The position numbers and the translations under genes were made by a program. Below, piece by piece: positions 1-8,422 of a stretch of DNA of 64,000 bases. The DNA is from Fibrobacter sp. UWB2. GTDB lineage: Bacteria > Fibrobacterota > Fibrobacteria > Fibrobacterales > Fibrobacteraceae. The DNA is taken from contig NZ_MWQK01000002.1 of the NCBI RefSeq assembly GCF_002210425.1, positions 310,001 through 374,000 on the forward strand, read 5' to 3'. The first letter of the stretch is position 1, and each line of letters starts with the position of its first letter. The notes under the pieces were generated by a model. It worked only from the letters and a program-made list of their open reading frames with translations. It had not been told where the DNA came from and searched no databases.

Positions 1-1233
1 GCGGTTTACTTTACCACTATTGTTTCTGCGTTCGCTCAGTGGGGCGGCGGTGGATTCGGAGGTGGTGGATTTGGCGGTCCGCAATCTGGTAACAGTAAGA
101 TGGAGTACTCTGAAAAGTTTGCCGATGTAAATTACGCGGGCGATGGCAAAGTCTACCATACGCTGGATATTTACTTGCCCAAGGAGAGCAAGGATTCTTA
201 TCCGGTTGTTATCCATACATACGGTAGCGCTTGGAGCCAGAACAATTCCAAGGGTTCTGCAGATTTAAATACAATCTGTGCGGCGCTTCTTAAGGCTGGC
301 TATGCTGTGGTTACTCCGAATCACCGTTCCGCAAGCGATGCGATTTATCCGGCGCAACTTCATGACCTCAAAGCTGTTGTGCGTTTTATGCGTGGCAACG
401 CTTCAAAGTATAAAATCGATACGAATTTTATTGCCATGTCAGGGTTCTCGTCGGGTGGTCACCTTTCTAGTTTGGTCGCAACAACCTGTGGCTTGAAAGA
501 AGGCAAGTCTGGGCCTGTGACTGTAGATTTAGTGGGCTCGCTCGGTGAATTTACTTCGTTCAGTAGCTGTATTGATGCGGCAACGCTGTGGTCTCCGCCG
601 ACAGATATTTATACAATGAATCCAATCAATAATTTCATGGGTTCGGGAACATACGAGGGCGCTTTTATCGGTGCTGAACGAGAGGGTAATAAAGACAAGT
701 GGATGGTGGCGAGTTCACCGTATTACGCAAGTGACGATGATACGCCTATAATCCTTTTTCATGGGACGTCCGACCAAATTGTGAACAAGGAACAGAGTCA
801 GGAACTTTACGATTCCCTCAAGGCGCATAATGTCGTGGCGGAACTTGTTTCTGTGCAGGGCGGTTCCCATGGAGGGAATGAAATGTATGTCGAGGCGAAT
901 CTCGATAAAATGGTCAAGTTCTTTGATGATGCTCGCGAGGCTAAAGTTGCGAAAACTCTAGATGTACCGGATTCGTTGAATAGAGATTCGGATGTAGTTG
1001 CCTTACCGCATTTTTCAAAATCGTATGGAGTGGAAATTTGCGGAAATCGTTTGCTTGTTCGCGGAAGTATGGACTCGTTCCGCTATACAATTATGTCCGT
1101 GAATGGATCTCACAAAGTTCATGGATATTTCCGCAAGGATCTTGACTTGTCTTCGTTGCCGCCTGGCGTTTACGGAATTGTTGTGAAATCGCCTGCGGGT
1201 TCAATAGATATTGTAAGGTTTGTTAAAAATTAA
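1..1233 (+). CDS. Secreted alpha/beta-hydrolase esterase, 5' end outside window
   Basis: The reading frame is open from base 1. An ATG at 100 is internal, because the upstream in-frame codons encode the end of a signal peptide (a hydrophobic stretch ending FAQ) followed by a Gly/Phe/Trp-rich linker. The body is an alpha/beta-hydrolase of the acetyl-esterase type: HTYGSAW resembles the oxyanion-hole motif, GFSSGGH is the nucleophile elbow, HGTSDQIV supplies the Asp and GGSHGG the His. The last 70 or so residues form a separate small beta domain ending FVKN, similar to the C-terminal sorting domains (type IX secretion-like) of secreted Fibrobacter proteins. It probably deacetylates or de-esterifies plant cell-wall polysaccharide outside the cell. 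The fold is secure; the substrate is inferred. Confidence 0.8.
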   Translation, partial: AVYFTTIVSAFAQWGGGGFGGGGFGGPQSGNSKMEYSEKFADVNYAGDGKVYHTLDIYLPKESKDSYPVVIHTYGSAWSQNNSKGSADLNTICAALLKAGYAVVTPNHRSASDAIYPAQLHDLKAVVRFMRGNASKYKIDTNFIAMSGFSSGGHLSSLVATTCGLKEGKSGPVTVDLVGSLGEFTSFSSCIDAATLWSPPTDIYTMNPINNFMGSGTYEGAFIGAEREGNKDKWMVASSPYYASDDDTPIILFHGTSDQIVNKEQSQELYDSLKAHNVVAELVSVQGGSHGGNEMYVEANLDKMVKFFDDAREAKVAKTLDVPDSLNRDSDVVALPHFSKSYGVEICGNRLLVRGSMDSFRYTIMSVNGSHKVHGYFRKDLDLSSLPPGVYGIVVKSPAGSIDIVRFVKN

Positions 1234-1238
1234 ATAAT

Positions 1239-1478
1239 TTATCCTAATTCAACTTCTTCAAAACGGTATTTTTGTTTGACGTCCGGATACTTTTCGTGAT
1301 CGACTTCGCTTAGGAACATGGATTTCTCGCGAAGCCAAACTGCATTATCGCCGTAAAGTGCGCGGTAGATGACGTATTCTTCGTCGGTTTCGGAATGTTT
1401 CGCTACTCCCTCAACAATGTAGTAGCGATTTTTGAAGTGCTTGTAAATGCCGTGAATTTTAAGTTCTCTTTTTTCCAT
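1239..1478 (-). CDS. DUF1653 family protein
   Basis: A 79-residue soluble protein. The core reads [21 protein letters not shown], then [13 protein letters not shown] and a MFL motif, which matches the compact DUF1653 family. The function of that family is not established. The frame extends upstream to a TTG at 1517, but the ATG at 1478 begins just before the conserved domain and is the better start, although no clear ribosome-binding site precedes it. It converges with the esterase, whose stop is 5 bases away, and diverges from the RelA/SpoT-domain gene. Confidence 0.7.
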   Translation of the reverse strand: MEKRELKIHGIYKHFKNRYYIVEGVAKHSETDEEYVIYRALYGDNAVWLREKSMFLSEVDHEKYPDVKQKYRFEEVELG

Positions 1479-1687
1479 AAAAATTTTTTCTGAAAATTTT
1501 AGGTTAATGTTTTTCAAGTTTTTGTAATTTGTTACAATTTTTGAAACCTCTTTTACATCGTACGTAATGTTTTGAAATGCAAAAAATATTTGTTTTGCAA
1601 TTTACCTTATTTCACTAGAATTCGCAAGAGCTTTTGTTATATTTTGACACGTAAAAACCGCAAGAATTCTTGCTCGGGAGGCGTAAG

Positions 1688-2674
1688 ATGATTTCTTTGA
1701 ACGACTATTTGTTTTCTGGAAATACGGTGCTGAAAATTTTGCATCAATATTCAAATGATCTCAGAAACAGTGCTAAGGAAACGCATAATAGCATCGATCT
1801 TGCTCATTCGAATTTTCTGATACAGATAATAGAGCTTTTGGAGCATAACGACTTCTTGACCTCTCAGTCTCAAAGAATCAAAGAGTTCTACAAGTACATG
1901 ACGAGGGAATATCCCTTCTTGGCGTTTACGTTCAAAGGACGCATCAAGTCCTTGATTCGCGCCGAAGAAAAATTCAATGGCTATATCCTTGAATTTGTTT
2001 ACAACTATTACAAGAAAAATGGAGTGTTCCCGTCTGAAGCCGAAATTAAAAGCACGCTGAATTTTCGCGACTTGATTGCTTATCGAATCGTTATTTCGAT
2101 GCCTGCTTGCCATATCAAAAAAGGTGAAGAGCGGAGCGAGGTTGAACGGAAGTATCTTTACGAGATTGCAAACGTCATGCCTGAATTTTTGGAGGAACGA
2201 GGTTTTACTCCAGAAATTTCAAGACACAAGGATGGCGGCCATTGCGACTTGCTAAAAGAAGCCGTTCAACCCTATTACCATGATTCGGTGGTCACTCCGC
2301 GAAGCTCCGGTTATCAATCGTTGCACATAACGATGTATGATAATCTTGCGCGTTGCTATACGGAAGTACAACTTAGAACAAAAGATATGGATGACTTTGC
2401 CGAAATCGGTGATGCAAACCACTTCGGGTATGAAAAAACACAAGAAACGCGTCGTTCCAAGCACGATCAAATTCCGAGTGGCGAGTGCGTTTACTTTGAC
2501 GATGCTTATGAGCGTCTGACGAAATTGCAGGAACTTGAGCTTTCAAAGCTGGACGTGAATATGTTTAAGGCCATCAACAATCAATTGATTAACGATGGTT
2601 GCGGACTTTTCAGAGGACGCCAAATTTTGCCGTTCGAACACCTATCAAGATTCCAGAACGACTTGATAGATTAG
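1688..2674 (+). CDS. RelA/SpoT-domain nucleotidyltransferase-like protein
   Basis: This 328-residue protein carries one RelA/SpoT synthetase-type domain in its central and C-terminal part. Visible motifs are KGRIKS (substrate-binding R and K), FRDLIAYRIVI (metal-binding Asp position), SGYQSLHITMY, and EVQLRTKDMDDFAE (the conserved Glu and RT). There is no HD hydrolase domain, TGS or ACT domain, so it is not a long RelA/SpoT. The start was set at ATG 1688 because GGAGG lies 6 bases upstream; a TTG at 1670 is in frame but less likely. It could make (p)ppGpp-type alarmones as a small synthetase, or belong to the toxic small-synthetase group. No antitoxin-like partner is visible beside it. Activity is inferred. 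Confidence 0.72.
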   Translation: MISLNDYLFSGNTVLKILHQYSNDLRNSAKETHNSIDLAHSNFLIQIIELLEHNDFLTSQSQRIKEFYKYMTREYPFLAFTFKGRIKSLIRAEEKFNGYILEFVYNYYKKNGVFPSEAEIKSTLNFRDLIAYRIVISMPACHIKKGEERSEVERKYLYEIANVMPEFLEERGFTPEISRHKDGGHCDLLKEAVQPYYHDSVVTPRSSGYQSLHITMYDNLARCYTEVQLRTKDMDDFAEIGDANHFGYEKTQETRRSKHDQIPSGECVYFDDAYERLTKLQELELSKLDVNMFKAINNQLINDGCGLFRGRQILPFEHLSRFQNDLID

Positions 2675-2720
2675 CGTTCTGGTATGATAGGCTTTCATTA
2701 GTTATTGCTATAGATAAATT

Positions 2721-4655
2721 CTACTTCACTGTTATTTTTTGCATTTGCGTTCCGCTTGCAGTTTCTATGCGCACAATGAAATTGCCTCTGCCGAGTACTT
2801 CGCTTGCAATGCGGATGTTTCCGCGGGCGATGGCGTGCATTCGCAGTACGCTTTGCCCGAGACTGTTGAACACGTTTATACGGCGCACTTTCCCTGAACC
2901 GTTGTCGATAAACCAGTTGCCGTTTTCATGGTGCAGCAGGTTCCCTGTGAGAGCGCTTCTCGTGGGGGCTATGGCGTCGATTTGTTTTGGCGTAGTTGTA
3001 GTGAGTAGCACCGCGGTGATGGATTTTGCAGGGAGCGTCATCTTGAATCTGTTTATGCTGTAGCCCGTCGCAGTGGTCGTTCCGCCCTGCGCATTTGCTT
3101 CAACTGCGTTCTCTTTCAAGGCGTTGCTTGTGTGCGAAACGAACGTTTCGCCTTGGAGATTTTGCAAGGTGAGTGTTTTGACTGTTCCGTCGGAGGCGAA
3201 GTTCGCAAGATCGAGGTTGATTTCTTGTGCGTCCTTTTCAGCGCGGTTCACGAAGATGACTGTGAGCGAATCGCCCTTGTTACTGATTGAACTGTAGGCG
3301 GATACCAGCGAATCATTACTTGAAGTCGACTGCACTCGGTTTGGATGACCGTAGCGGCTGAAAAGGTGCACTGTTTCGTACATACCGTCGCCCCAGGTCC
3401 ACGGGGTGAAAATTTCGACACCGTTGTCCTGCATGGTGCCAAGGAATGACGCGTAAATGAGTGCTGTCACCATAGGATCAGAATCGTTCAGGTCGGTTTC
3501 GGTAATGCCGAGCGTAATGCCGTGATCCTTGCCGAAATATTTTTCGAGCCAGTCGTTGATACGCTTGAAGATGTACTCCTTGGTGATTTTATTGTCCCAG
3601 TTGCCACCGACCATCTTTATGCCGTTTGCGCCTGGATAGTTATAGGTCGTGTCAAACAAGACTCGATGCCAGTTCACGCGTGATTCGTAATCCTTTTCTG
3701 TCGGGTACCAGTGAATGTCGAAAACATCGAGTAGGCGAACACCAGATTTTTTCTGTTCTTCGGCAACTTTCATGATAAAGTATTCTAGCCAACAGTAGTT
3801 GCGGTCTTCGCCTTTAGGGCGGTCTTCCTTGTTGTACGAAGATACGGAACACCATTGCCATTCGTTTGCGGCAACAGGGCCGGTGAGCTTGATGTCTTTC
3901 CACTGGGCGCGCGCCTTCTTGGCAACGTCAATGTAACGCTCAACGAGAAAGTCTCCCGTGACGGGCAAATCCAGGTCGGAATGTGTACCGCGCCAAATTT
4001 CCATCTCGTTGTCCATGCTCCAATACTTGAAACGGCTCATATCAAACTTGAGTTCGTCTTTCCAATGCGGGATAATCGCTACCGTAGAATCGGCCGGCCA
4101 TTCTATGTTGTAAAGCGATGGGTCGCCCGCTTTGATGAGCGTCTTTCCGTCTTCTGAGACTTCGCCGCCGCCCGCAAGGTCGAACGTTTGCGTTGCGTAC
4201 GTGCCGTGTTCTTGTTTCCAGTTCCAGTCGGGAAAGTTGTAGTCAGTGCTACTAGCTGCATAGCCTGTGAGCTGGAAGGCGTACATCGCGTCGATCCCCG
4301 GCATGTTGTCGAGCACCTTTTGTGCGGTAATCGCCCAATCGTGCGAGTACACGTTGTTATACCAGTCGGGGTGAACTGTCATTTTGTGACGCCAATTGTA
4401 GCGCGTGGCGTTGTTGCCGTTGTTCGCTCGCAACATGTGGATGCCTGCTTCGAGCATCTGGTTGATGAAGGCAGACTCTTCTTCGGTCACCTCAGCGTCG
4501 CCATCGCTGATTTTGTCGATGTTTCGCCCGTAAAGGTACGGCGAAATTTTCTTGATGCCCGCATTTGCATCAACGGTAATGTCGATGGCCAATGTGGGGG
4601 AGACCGCAAATAGCGTGCCGAAAGCAGCCACTGTGAAAAAATTTGAATATCCCAT
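2721..4655 (-). CDS. Secreted GH44-type endoglucanase with C-terminal sorting domain
   Basis: A 644-residue protein with an N-terminal signal peptide (cleavage near PTLA), a catalytic domain of roughly residues 22-480, a beta-sandwich region, and a last 70 residues that look like a type IX-style sorting domain (VFNSLGQSV, ending KITVK). The catalytic region matches glycoside hydrolase family 44: NNATRYNW, a general acid/base candidate in MDNEMEIW (Glu217) and a nucleophile candidate in GITETDLN (Glu386). The 169-residue spacing fits GH44. The usual Pro after the acid/base Glu is Met here. The likely role is extracellular cleavage of beta-1,4-glucan or xyloglucan. ATG 4655 was chosen over TTG 4661 because it directly starts the signal peptide and an AAGG lies upstream. 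Confidence 0.78.
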   Translation of the reverse strand: MGYSNFFTVAAFGTLFAVSPTLAIDITVDANAGIKKISPYLYGRNIDKISDGDAEVTEEESAFINQMLEAGIHMLRANNGNNATRYNWRHKMTVHPDWYNNVYSHDWAITAQKVLDNMPGIDAMYAFQLTGYAASSTDYNFPDWNWKQEHGTYATQTFDLAGGGEVSEDGKTLIKAGDPSLYNIEWPADSTVAIIPHWKDELKFDMSRFKYWSMDNEMEIWRGTHSDLDLPVTGDFLVERYIDVAKKARAQWKDIKLTGPVAANEWQWCSVSSYNKEDRPKGEDRNYCWLEYFIMKVAEEQKKSGVRLLDVFDIHWYPTEKDYESRVNWHRVLFDTTYNYPGANGIKMVGGNWDNKITKEYIFKRINDWLEKYFGKDHGITLGITETDLNDSDPMVTALIYASFLGTMQDNGVEIFTPWTWGDGMYETVHLFSRYGHPNRVQSTSSNDSLVSAYSSISNKGDSLTVIFVNRAEKDAQEINLDLANFASDGTVKTLTLQNLQGETFVSHTSNALKENAVEANAQGGTTTATGYSINRFKMTLPAKSITAVLLTTTTPKQIDAIAPTRSALTGNLLHHENGNWFIDNGSGKVRRINVFNSLGQSVLRMHAIARGNIRIASEVLGRGNFIVRIETASGTQMQKITVK

Positions 4656-4738
4656 AAACAACGCCTTTTAAATGGTCACTGCGGAACGGTTTTCCTGTAA
4701 ATATATACTCAAATATAGTTTGGCAAAAATTAAATAAA

Positions 4739-4766
4739 CGCCTGTGGACATTTGTGACTACAGGCG
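4739..4766 (-). terminator. Rho-independent terminator after the DoxX-like gene
   Basis: CGCCTGTGG pairs with CTACAGGCG (one mismatch) around an 11-base loop. On the minus strand the hairpin is followed by a T-rich run. It lies 25 bases past the DoxX-like stop codon. Confidence 0.6.
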
Positions 4767-4790
4767 CATTTTTAGGGATGGGCGTTTTTT

Positions 4791-5228
4791 TTACGGAGAT
4801 TCCGCCTTTTTAGGACTTTTGCGCCATTCCTTGAGCTTCTGCACGCCGTCAGTGGACCAGAGTGCCCAGGCAATCAGCACAGGCTGGAAGAACAGGCGGA
4901 TAAAACGAGCCTGGTCAGTGTCAAGTCCGAATGCGTTGATGCCGTTCACGTACTGGCTGATGTTGCCCGGGAAAATAGCAACGTAGAACAGCGCAAGCAG
5001 TACGCCAACCGTACCCTTGTGCTTGTACAAGAATATCATGCTGAGGCCGAGAGCGATCTCGACAACCCCCGAGGCCAATACCACGAAATCCAGGAATCCT
5101 GGATTCTGCGGAAACCATGAAGGAACCTGCGCTAGGAATTCCTGCCTAGCGATGGTCAAGTGACTGATACCTGCATAGGTCATAAAAATACCTAGCAGAA
5201 CCCTCAAAAACATTTTTAAGTATTTCAT
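4791..5228 (-). CDS. DoxX-like small integral membrane protein
   Basis: A 145-residue protein with four predicted hydrophobic helices: LRVLLGIFMTYAGISHL, DFVVLASGVVEIALGL, GVLLALFYVAIFPG and PVLIAWALW. The first helix with a GISHL end, and the GVVEIALGL helix, match the DoxX/MauE-like family, whose members are often linked to redox or thiol stress. The ATG at 5228 is preferred to a TTG at 5264 because it begins a short basic segment before helix 1. No operon partner is evident; the next gene upstream is a GNAT acetyltransferase 75 bases away in the same direction. The substrate is unknown. Confidence 0.7.
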   Translation of the reverse strand: MKYLKMFLRVLLGIFMTYAGISHLTIARQEFLAQVPSWFPQNPGFLDFVVLASGVVEIALGLSMIFLYKHKGTVGVLLALFYVAIFPGNISQYVNGINAFGLDTDQARFIRLFFQPVLIAWALWSTDGVQKLKEWRKSPKKAESP

Positions 5229-5303
5229 ACTTTTAATATAGGATAAAAAGGGCGGAAAAGTCAAAAGATTTTTTTGCCACGAATGAGTGCTAAAAGGCTA
5301 ACG

Positions 5304-5750
5304 TTAAACTGAAATTTCTATTTCAAACAGTTGGTTTGCTAGCCCGACCGTTGGTTCGAAATCAGCAATCTTCTTGAACCCGTATTTTTCGTATAGGCCG
5401 TGGTGCTCGCTTTTGAGATAAACTTTTTTGTAGCCGAGCCTTTGGGCGTAATCAAGCGCTGCGTCAATTAAGCTTTTGGATAGCCGCTCTCCCCGGAATT
5501 CTTCGCCAACGTAAATGAGATTTATAAAAGGGCTGCAACTGAATTTCGCAGGAATGTTCCCGTTCTCCTCGAGAACGCAAAAGCCGACAACATCTTCACC
5601 GTGTACAGCAACGAAAACTTTTTCCCAGTCTAGGAAATCGTTCTTTGACATTCGCTCGGCTAAACGACGCCCCGGCTGCCATGGGCAATCTTTCGCGAAA
5701 GTGCGGGTCTTTTCCCACCACGGATCATCTTTGTTGATTGCGATTATCAT
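5304..5750 (-). CDS. GNAT family N-acetyltransferase
   Basis: A 148-residue single-domain GNAT protein. VFVAVHGEDVVGFCVLEE forms the central strands, INLIYVGEEFRGERLSKSLI is the acetyl-CoA loop region (a variant of the RGxGxG/A motif, here RGERLS), and HHGLYEKYGFKKI is the typical late YxKxGF element. It should transfer an acetyl group from acetyl-CoA to an amine or protein; the acceptor cannot be read from sequence. A copy of the CTTATAGGG repeat lies just upstream of its start, followed by GAGG as a ribosome-binding site. Confidence 0.8.
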   Translation of the reverse strand: MIIAINKDDPWWEKTRTFAKDCPWQPGRRLAERMSKNDFLDWEKVFVAVHGEDVVGFCVLEENGNIPAKFSCSPFINLIYVGEEFRGERLSKSLIDAALDYAQRLGYKKVYLKSEHHGLYEKYGFKKIADFEPTVGLANQLFEIEISV

Positions 5751-5767
5751 TGCTTGCCTCGGCTTTT

Positions 5768-5785
5768 AAAGAATCCCTATAAGAC
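5768..5785 (-). repeat. Copy 1 of an upstream CTTATAGGG-type motif
   Basis: On the minus strand the sequence is AGTCTTATAGGGATTCTTT, 17 bases before the GNAT start at 5750 and followed by GAGG. It is related to two nearly identical copies at 5859-5875 and 6700-6716. Confidence 0.5.
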
Positions 5786-5842
5786 TTAACTAAACATGAT
5801 AAAACTCTTTTAGGACAATATACCACTTTTTCAAAGGTGTAG

Positions 5843-5875
5843 TTTTACCTCTGCCCCCAAAGAGCCCCTATAAGA
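5843..5875 (-). repeat. Copy 2 of the CTTATAGGGG motif with downstream GAGGTAAAA
   Basis: On the minus strand TCTTATAGGGGCTCTTT is followed after a short spacer by GAGGTAAAA, the same arrangement as the copy at 6684-6716. No start codon of a credible gene follows. The 219-base stretch between 5751 and 5969 holds only these motif copies. Confidence 0.5.
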
Positions 5876-5969
5876 TCTGAGAGGCGAATGAGCCACAATG
5901 ACATTGCCGCGTTCGTCAAGGCATAAAAGAGTTTTGATACAACACAAATAAAAAAACAACAAAATAAAC

Positions 5970-6488
5970 TTATATATAATAAAAACACACTCCTTCTTTA
6001 CGTTTTAATTCCGACAATCTAGACTTAAATACAAAAAGTATTTTTTTTGAAAATGGGTTTTTCTCTATGAAAAAACCATCTACAGGTTCCTTATTATAGA
6101 AAATTGTTATTAAATCGGATGTTTCTACAACAACCATACCAGTATTTTCATGAATAGCCCCTATTCCCGTCGTTACAGGAAATTGATATGTTCCAAAAAA
6201 TTCTTTTTCTGATTCATTTTCATAAGCAAATCGATAAACACGGTTTAAATTTTTCGCACCAATGGAGAAATACAGACGACTCCAAAAATCAGCCTCAACA
6301 TTCTCTTCATATACCGAAAGTTTTTTTCCTTCAATCACACAACGTTCCATTTGTTTCCCATCTGAAGTTTTTTTCTTAAAATGAAACTCTCCATAGCCTT
6401 CAAAAAGGGCCTTTCCATCACACGAAGTGCATACAAACACAAAAGCAAAGCTGCATAAGAAAAAAAAATTTCGAGTCATCTGAAACAA
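5970..6488 (-). CDS. Predicted lipoprotein of unknown function
   Basis: About 172 residues beginning with a classic lipoprotein signal: a basic start, the hydrophobic FFFLCSFAFVFV and the lipobox VCTSC. The mature part has no recognised domain; it is Lys/Glu/Phe-rich and beta-like and ends VCFYYI. Two starts compete. TTG 6488 has AGGAAG six bases upstream, an ideal ribosome-binding site. ATG 6479 lies three codons further and lacks one at the right distance. The TTG start is given for that reason. A 54-residue ORF ends 22 bases upstream in the same direction, so the two may be cotranscribed. Confidence 0.6.
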   Translation of the reverse strand: MFQMTRNFFFLCSFAFVFVCTSCDGKALFEGYGEFHFKKKTSDGKQMERCVIEGKKLSVYEENVEADFWSRLYFSIGAKNLNRVYRFAYENESEKEFFGTYQFPVTTGIGAIHENTGMVVVETSDLITIFYNKEPVDGFFIEKNPFSKKILFVFKSRLSELKRKEGVCFYYI

Positions 6489-6510
6489 TATTCACTTCCT
6501 AATAAATATT

Positions 6511-6675
6511 TTATGGATTAAAGTTATCAAAGCCCCAAGTTTGCATAACAGCACTTGAGAAATCTTCGTGTTCACCCCAAAAAACTCTATATTTTGCAGC
6601 AACTAAATTTGAAATTCCTTCCATCAACAAACGCTGCCCTGTAGTCGTACTACAGAATCCTGCAAAAACAAGCAT
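6511..6675 (-). CDS. Small ORF (54 aa), hypothetical
   Basis: An open frame of 54 codons from ATG 6675 (with a GTG just before it) to TAA at 6511. It encodes a hydrophobic start (MLVFAGFCSTTTGQ) followed by a mixed segment with LLMEGISNLVAAKYRVFWG and an end at FDNFNP. A GAGG lies 13-16 bases upstream. The start may be the remnant of a longer signal peptide. It sits just upstream of the lipoprotein gene and downstream of a CTTATAGGGG motif copy. Nothing in it is recognised. It could be a real small exported protein or the remains of a longer gene. Confidence 0.4.
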   Translation of the reverse strand: MLVFAGFCSTTTGQRLLMEGISNLVAAKYRVFWGEHEDFSSAVMQTWGFDNFNP

Positions 6676-6683
6676 CACGGGTG

Positions 6684-6716
6684 TTTTACCTCAGCTCATA
6701 AAGAGCCCCTATAAGA
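6684..6716 (-). repeat. Copy 3 of the CTTATAGGGG motif with downstream GAGGTAAAA
   Basis: On the minus strand TCTTATAGGGGCTCTTT is followed by GAGGTAAAACA and then, within a few bases, by the start of the 54-residue ORF. The remaining bases from 6717 to 6862 show nothing identifiable. Confidence 0.5.
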
Positions 6717-6862
6717 CCTACTTTTTGAATATACCTTTATTTATGCGGGTTCGCAAGCGGTTTGACGCTGAAAAAATCAGAAGAATTGGATAGATTCTTG
6801 GCTTTTGGGCCATTTTTTTTGGAGCCTTGGTGCTGCCGAAGTGGCTGTTGATTTTCAGATTT

Positions 6863-7432
6863 TTACGGGTACTTTGCTCCGGGGACGTTCTTCAGAATTT
6901 CTTTCCAGAAGTCGCGGAATTTTTTTTCGGTGACGGTGCCGCCTGCGGTGAGTAGGCGGTAGTGCTCGCCTTGCCAGACGTAATCGACAGGGGAGGAGCC
7001 AAAGCCGTTGCGCAGGTAAAAGTCGCGGCGACGATTCCTGCGTTCAAGTTCTTCGGCGTCCTTGGAATCTTCTTCGACTTCGATATCGACGACGATGCGT
7101 GTGTCGGGGTGTTGTTCGCGAATGACTTGCAGAATTTGTGAGCCGTACCCGCGGCTGCGCAGTTCTGGAACGACGGCGAAATAGATGATGTTCGTAATGC
7201 TCCCGTGCGTGATGGAATTTGAAAACCCGCAGAACCTGGGAGTCGCAGTATTTTCGTCCGCGGTATTTTCGCCATCTTCCTTGTCGAAAAATGCCAAAAA
7301 TTCTCGCTTGATTTTATCGTCGAGCAAATGCTTTATTGGAATGCGTTCGTTCGCCGGGAACGCCGATTCGTACAGCGCCTTGACCTGCGGAAACCAGGGG
7401 GCATCTCTTGTGACATCGAAAAACTGGAGCAT
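6863..7432 (-). CDS. GNAT family N-acetyltransferase
   Basis: A 189-residue protein with a GNAT core: ITNIIYFAVVPELRSRGYGSQIL carries the R-x-x-G-x-G acetyl-CoA loop, RIVVDIEVEEDSKDAEELE follows, and the RRRDFYLRNGF segment is the late YxxxGF motif. The N-terminal AFPANERIP resembles GNAT proteins annotated as acting on small amines, but the acceptor is unknown. It diverges from the metallo-hydrolase gene; the 81-base gap between them must hold both promoters. Confidence 0.8.
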   Translation of the reverse strand: MLQFFDVTRDAPWFPQVKALYESAFPANERIPIKHLLDDKIKREFLAFFDKEDGENTADENTATPRFCGFSNSITHGSITNIIYFAVVPELRSRGYGSQILQVIREQHPDTRIVVDIEVEEDSKDAEELERRNRRRDFYLRNGFGSSPVDYVWQGEHYRLLTAGGTVTEKKFRDFWKEILKNVPGAKYP

Positions 7433-7513
7433 TTGCAGAAAGAATAGGATAATGAGTCTTGTGTGTCAAGTTTGCGAATGTAATCCTGCGTCTTTTAGTA
7501 TATATTTACTCAT

Positions 7514-8419
7514 ATGAAACTGTTTGACAATATTTTTATTCCTTTTATTGCGGCGCTTGCTTTGACTGTCGTTGGCTGCAACGAATCGAAAAATTCAACA
7601 AAAAATTCTACAGAAAATAAGGCCGCGTTGAGTCGCGAGACGTCTGCAAAAGTGGAAACGCCTGCTGTCGAGGGTACGAAAACCATTGCGCTTGCGAACG
7701 GAGCTTCGGTCACTTGGATTCAGGATAACGAGGGTAAAAAGTTTATGCCTCGTGAACTCTTCAGCGATGCGAACGATTCGCTTTATGAAAGTTTGAATAT
7801 GCCTGCGGGGCTCCCGGCTTCTGTCAGCACGTTCTTGGTGAAGGTCGATGGCAAGTACATCCTGTTTGACGCTGGTCTTGGAGCGTGGGGCGGACAGCTT
7901 TTAAAGCGTCTTGAAGCTTTGAAAGTGAATCCAGATTCCATCGGGCTTGTTTACTTGACGCATTTCCATGCAGATCACATTGCAGGCCTCGTGAAAAGCG
8001 GTAGCGCCGGGAAGATGGAAAAGGTTTTTAAGAATGCATCCGTTTATGCAGGCAAGGTGGAATATGATGCTTGGATGAACGACATTCCGAAAAATGATTT
8101 GCAAAAGAACATTATGGCTCTTTATAAAGATAGACTTCATTTGTTTGCGTTTGGAGACAGCCTCCCGCATGGTGTGCTTGCAATGGATGCCGTTGGCCAT
8201 ACGCCGGGACACTCCGCTTTCCAAATTTCAAATCTGCTCGTAATCGGCGACTTGATGCACGGCTACGCTTTGCAAAAGAACCATCCCGAAATCAACTCCA
8301 ATTACGACATGGACAAGGAAAAATCTGCAGCAAGCCGCAAACGCATTATGCAATACGCTCGCGAACATAAACTCCTGATGGCCGGTATGCACTTGCCGCC
8401 TCCCGGATTTGCGGAGTAG
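7514..8419 (+). CDS. MBL-fold metallo-hydrolase lipoprotein
   Basis: A 301-residue protein. Residues 1-22 form a lipoprotein signal with lipobox LTVVGC, followed by a Lys/Asn/Ser-rich linker. The metallo-beta-lactamase domain carries the zinc motif THFHADHIAG, GHTPGHS and a GDLMHG Asp position. This set is typical of lactonase/glyoxalase-like and quorum-quenching type hydrolases. As a lipoprotein it would act in the periplasm or at the outer membrane. The substrate is not deducible. It converges with the toxin-antitoxin pair, whose last stop is 4 bases away. Confidence 0.82.
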   Translation: MKLFDNIFIPFIAALALTVVGCNESKNSTKNSTENKAALSRETSAKVETPAVEGTKTIALANGASVTWIQDNEGKKFMPRELFSDANDSLYESLNMPAGLPASVSTFLVKVDGKYILFDAGLGAWGGQLLKRLEALKVNPDSIGLVYLTHFHADHIAGLVKSGSAGKMEKVFKNASVYAGKVEYDAWMNDIPKNDLQKNIMALYKDRLHLFAFGDSLPHGVLAMDAVGHTPGHSAFQISNLLVIGDLMHGYALQKNHPEINSNYDMDKEKSAASRKRIMQYAREHKLLMAGMHLPPPGFAE

Positions 8420-8422
8420 AGG

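Noticed and set aside
5286-5294. GAGTGCTAA, half of a CIRCE heat-shock element
   Set aside because: No TTAGCACTC half lies nine bases away, and the neighbours are not chaperones; chance match.
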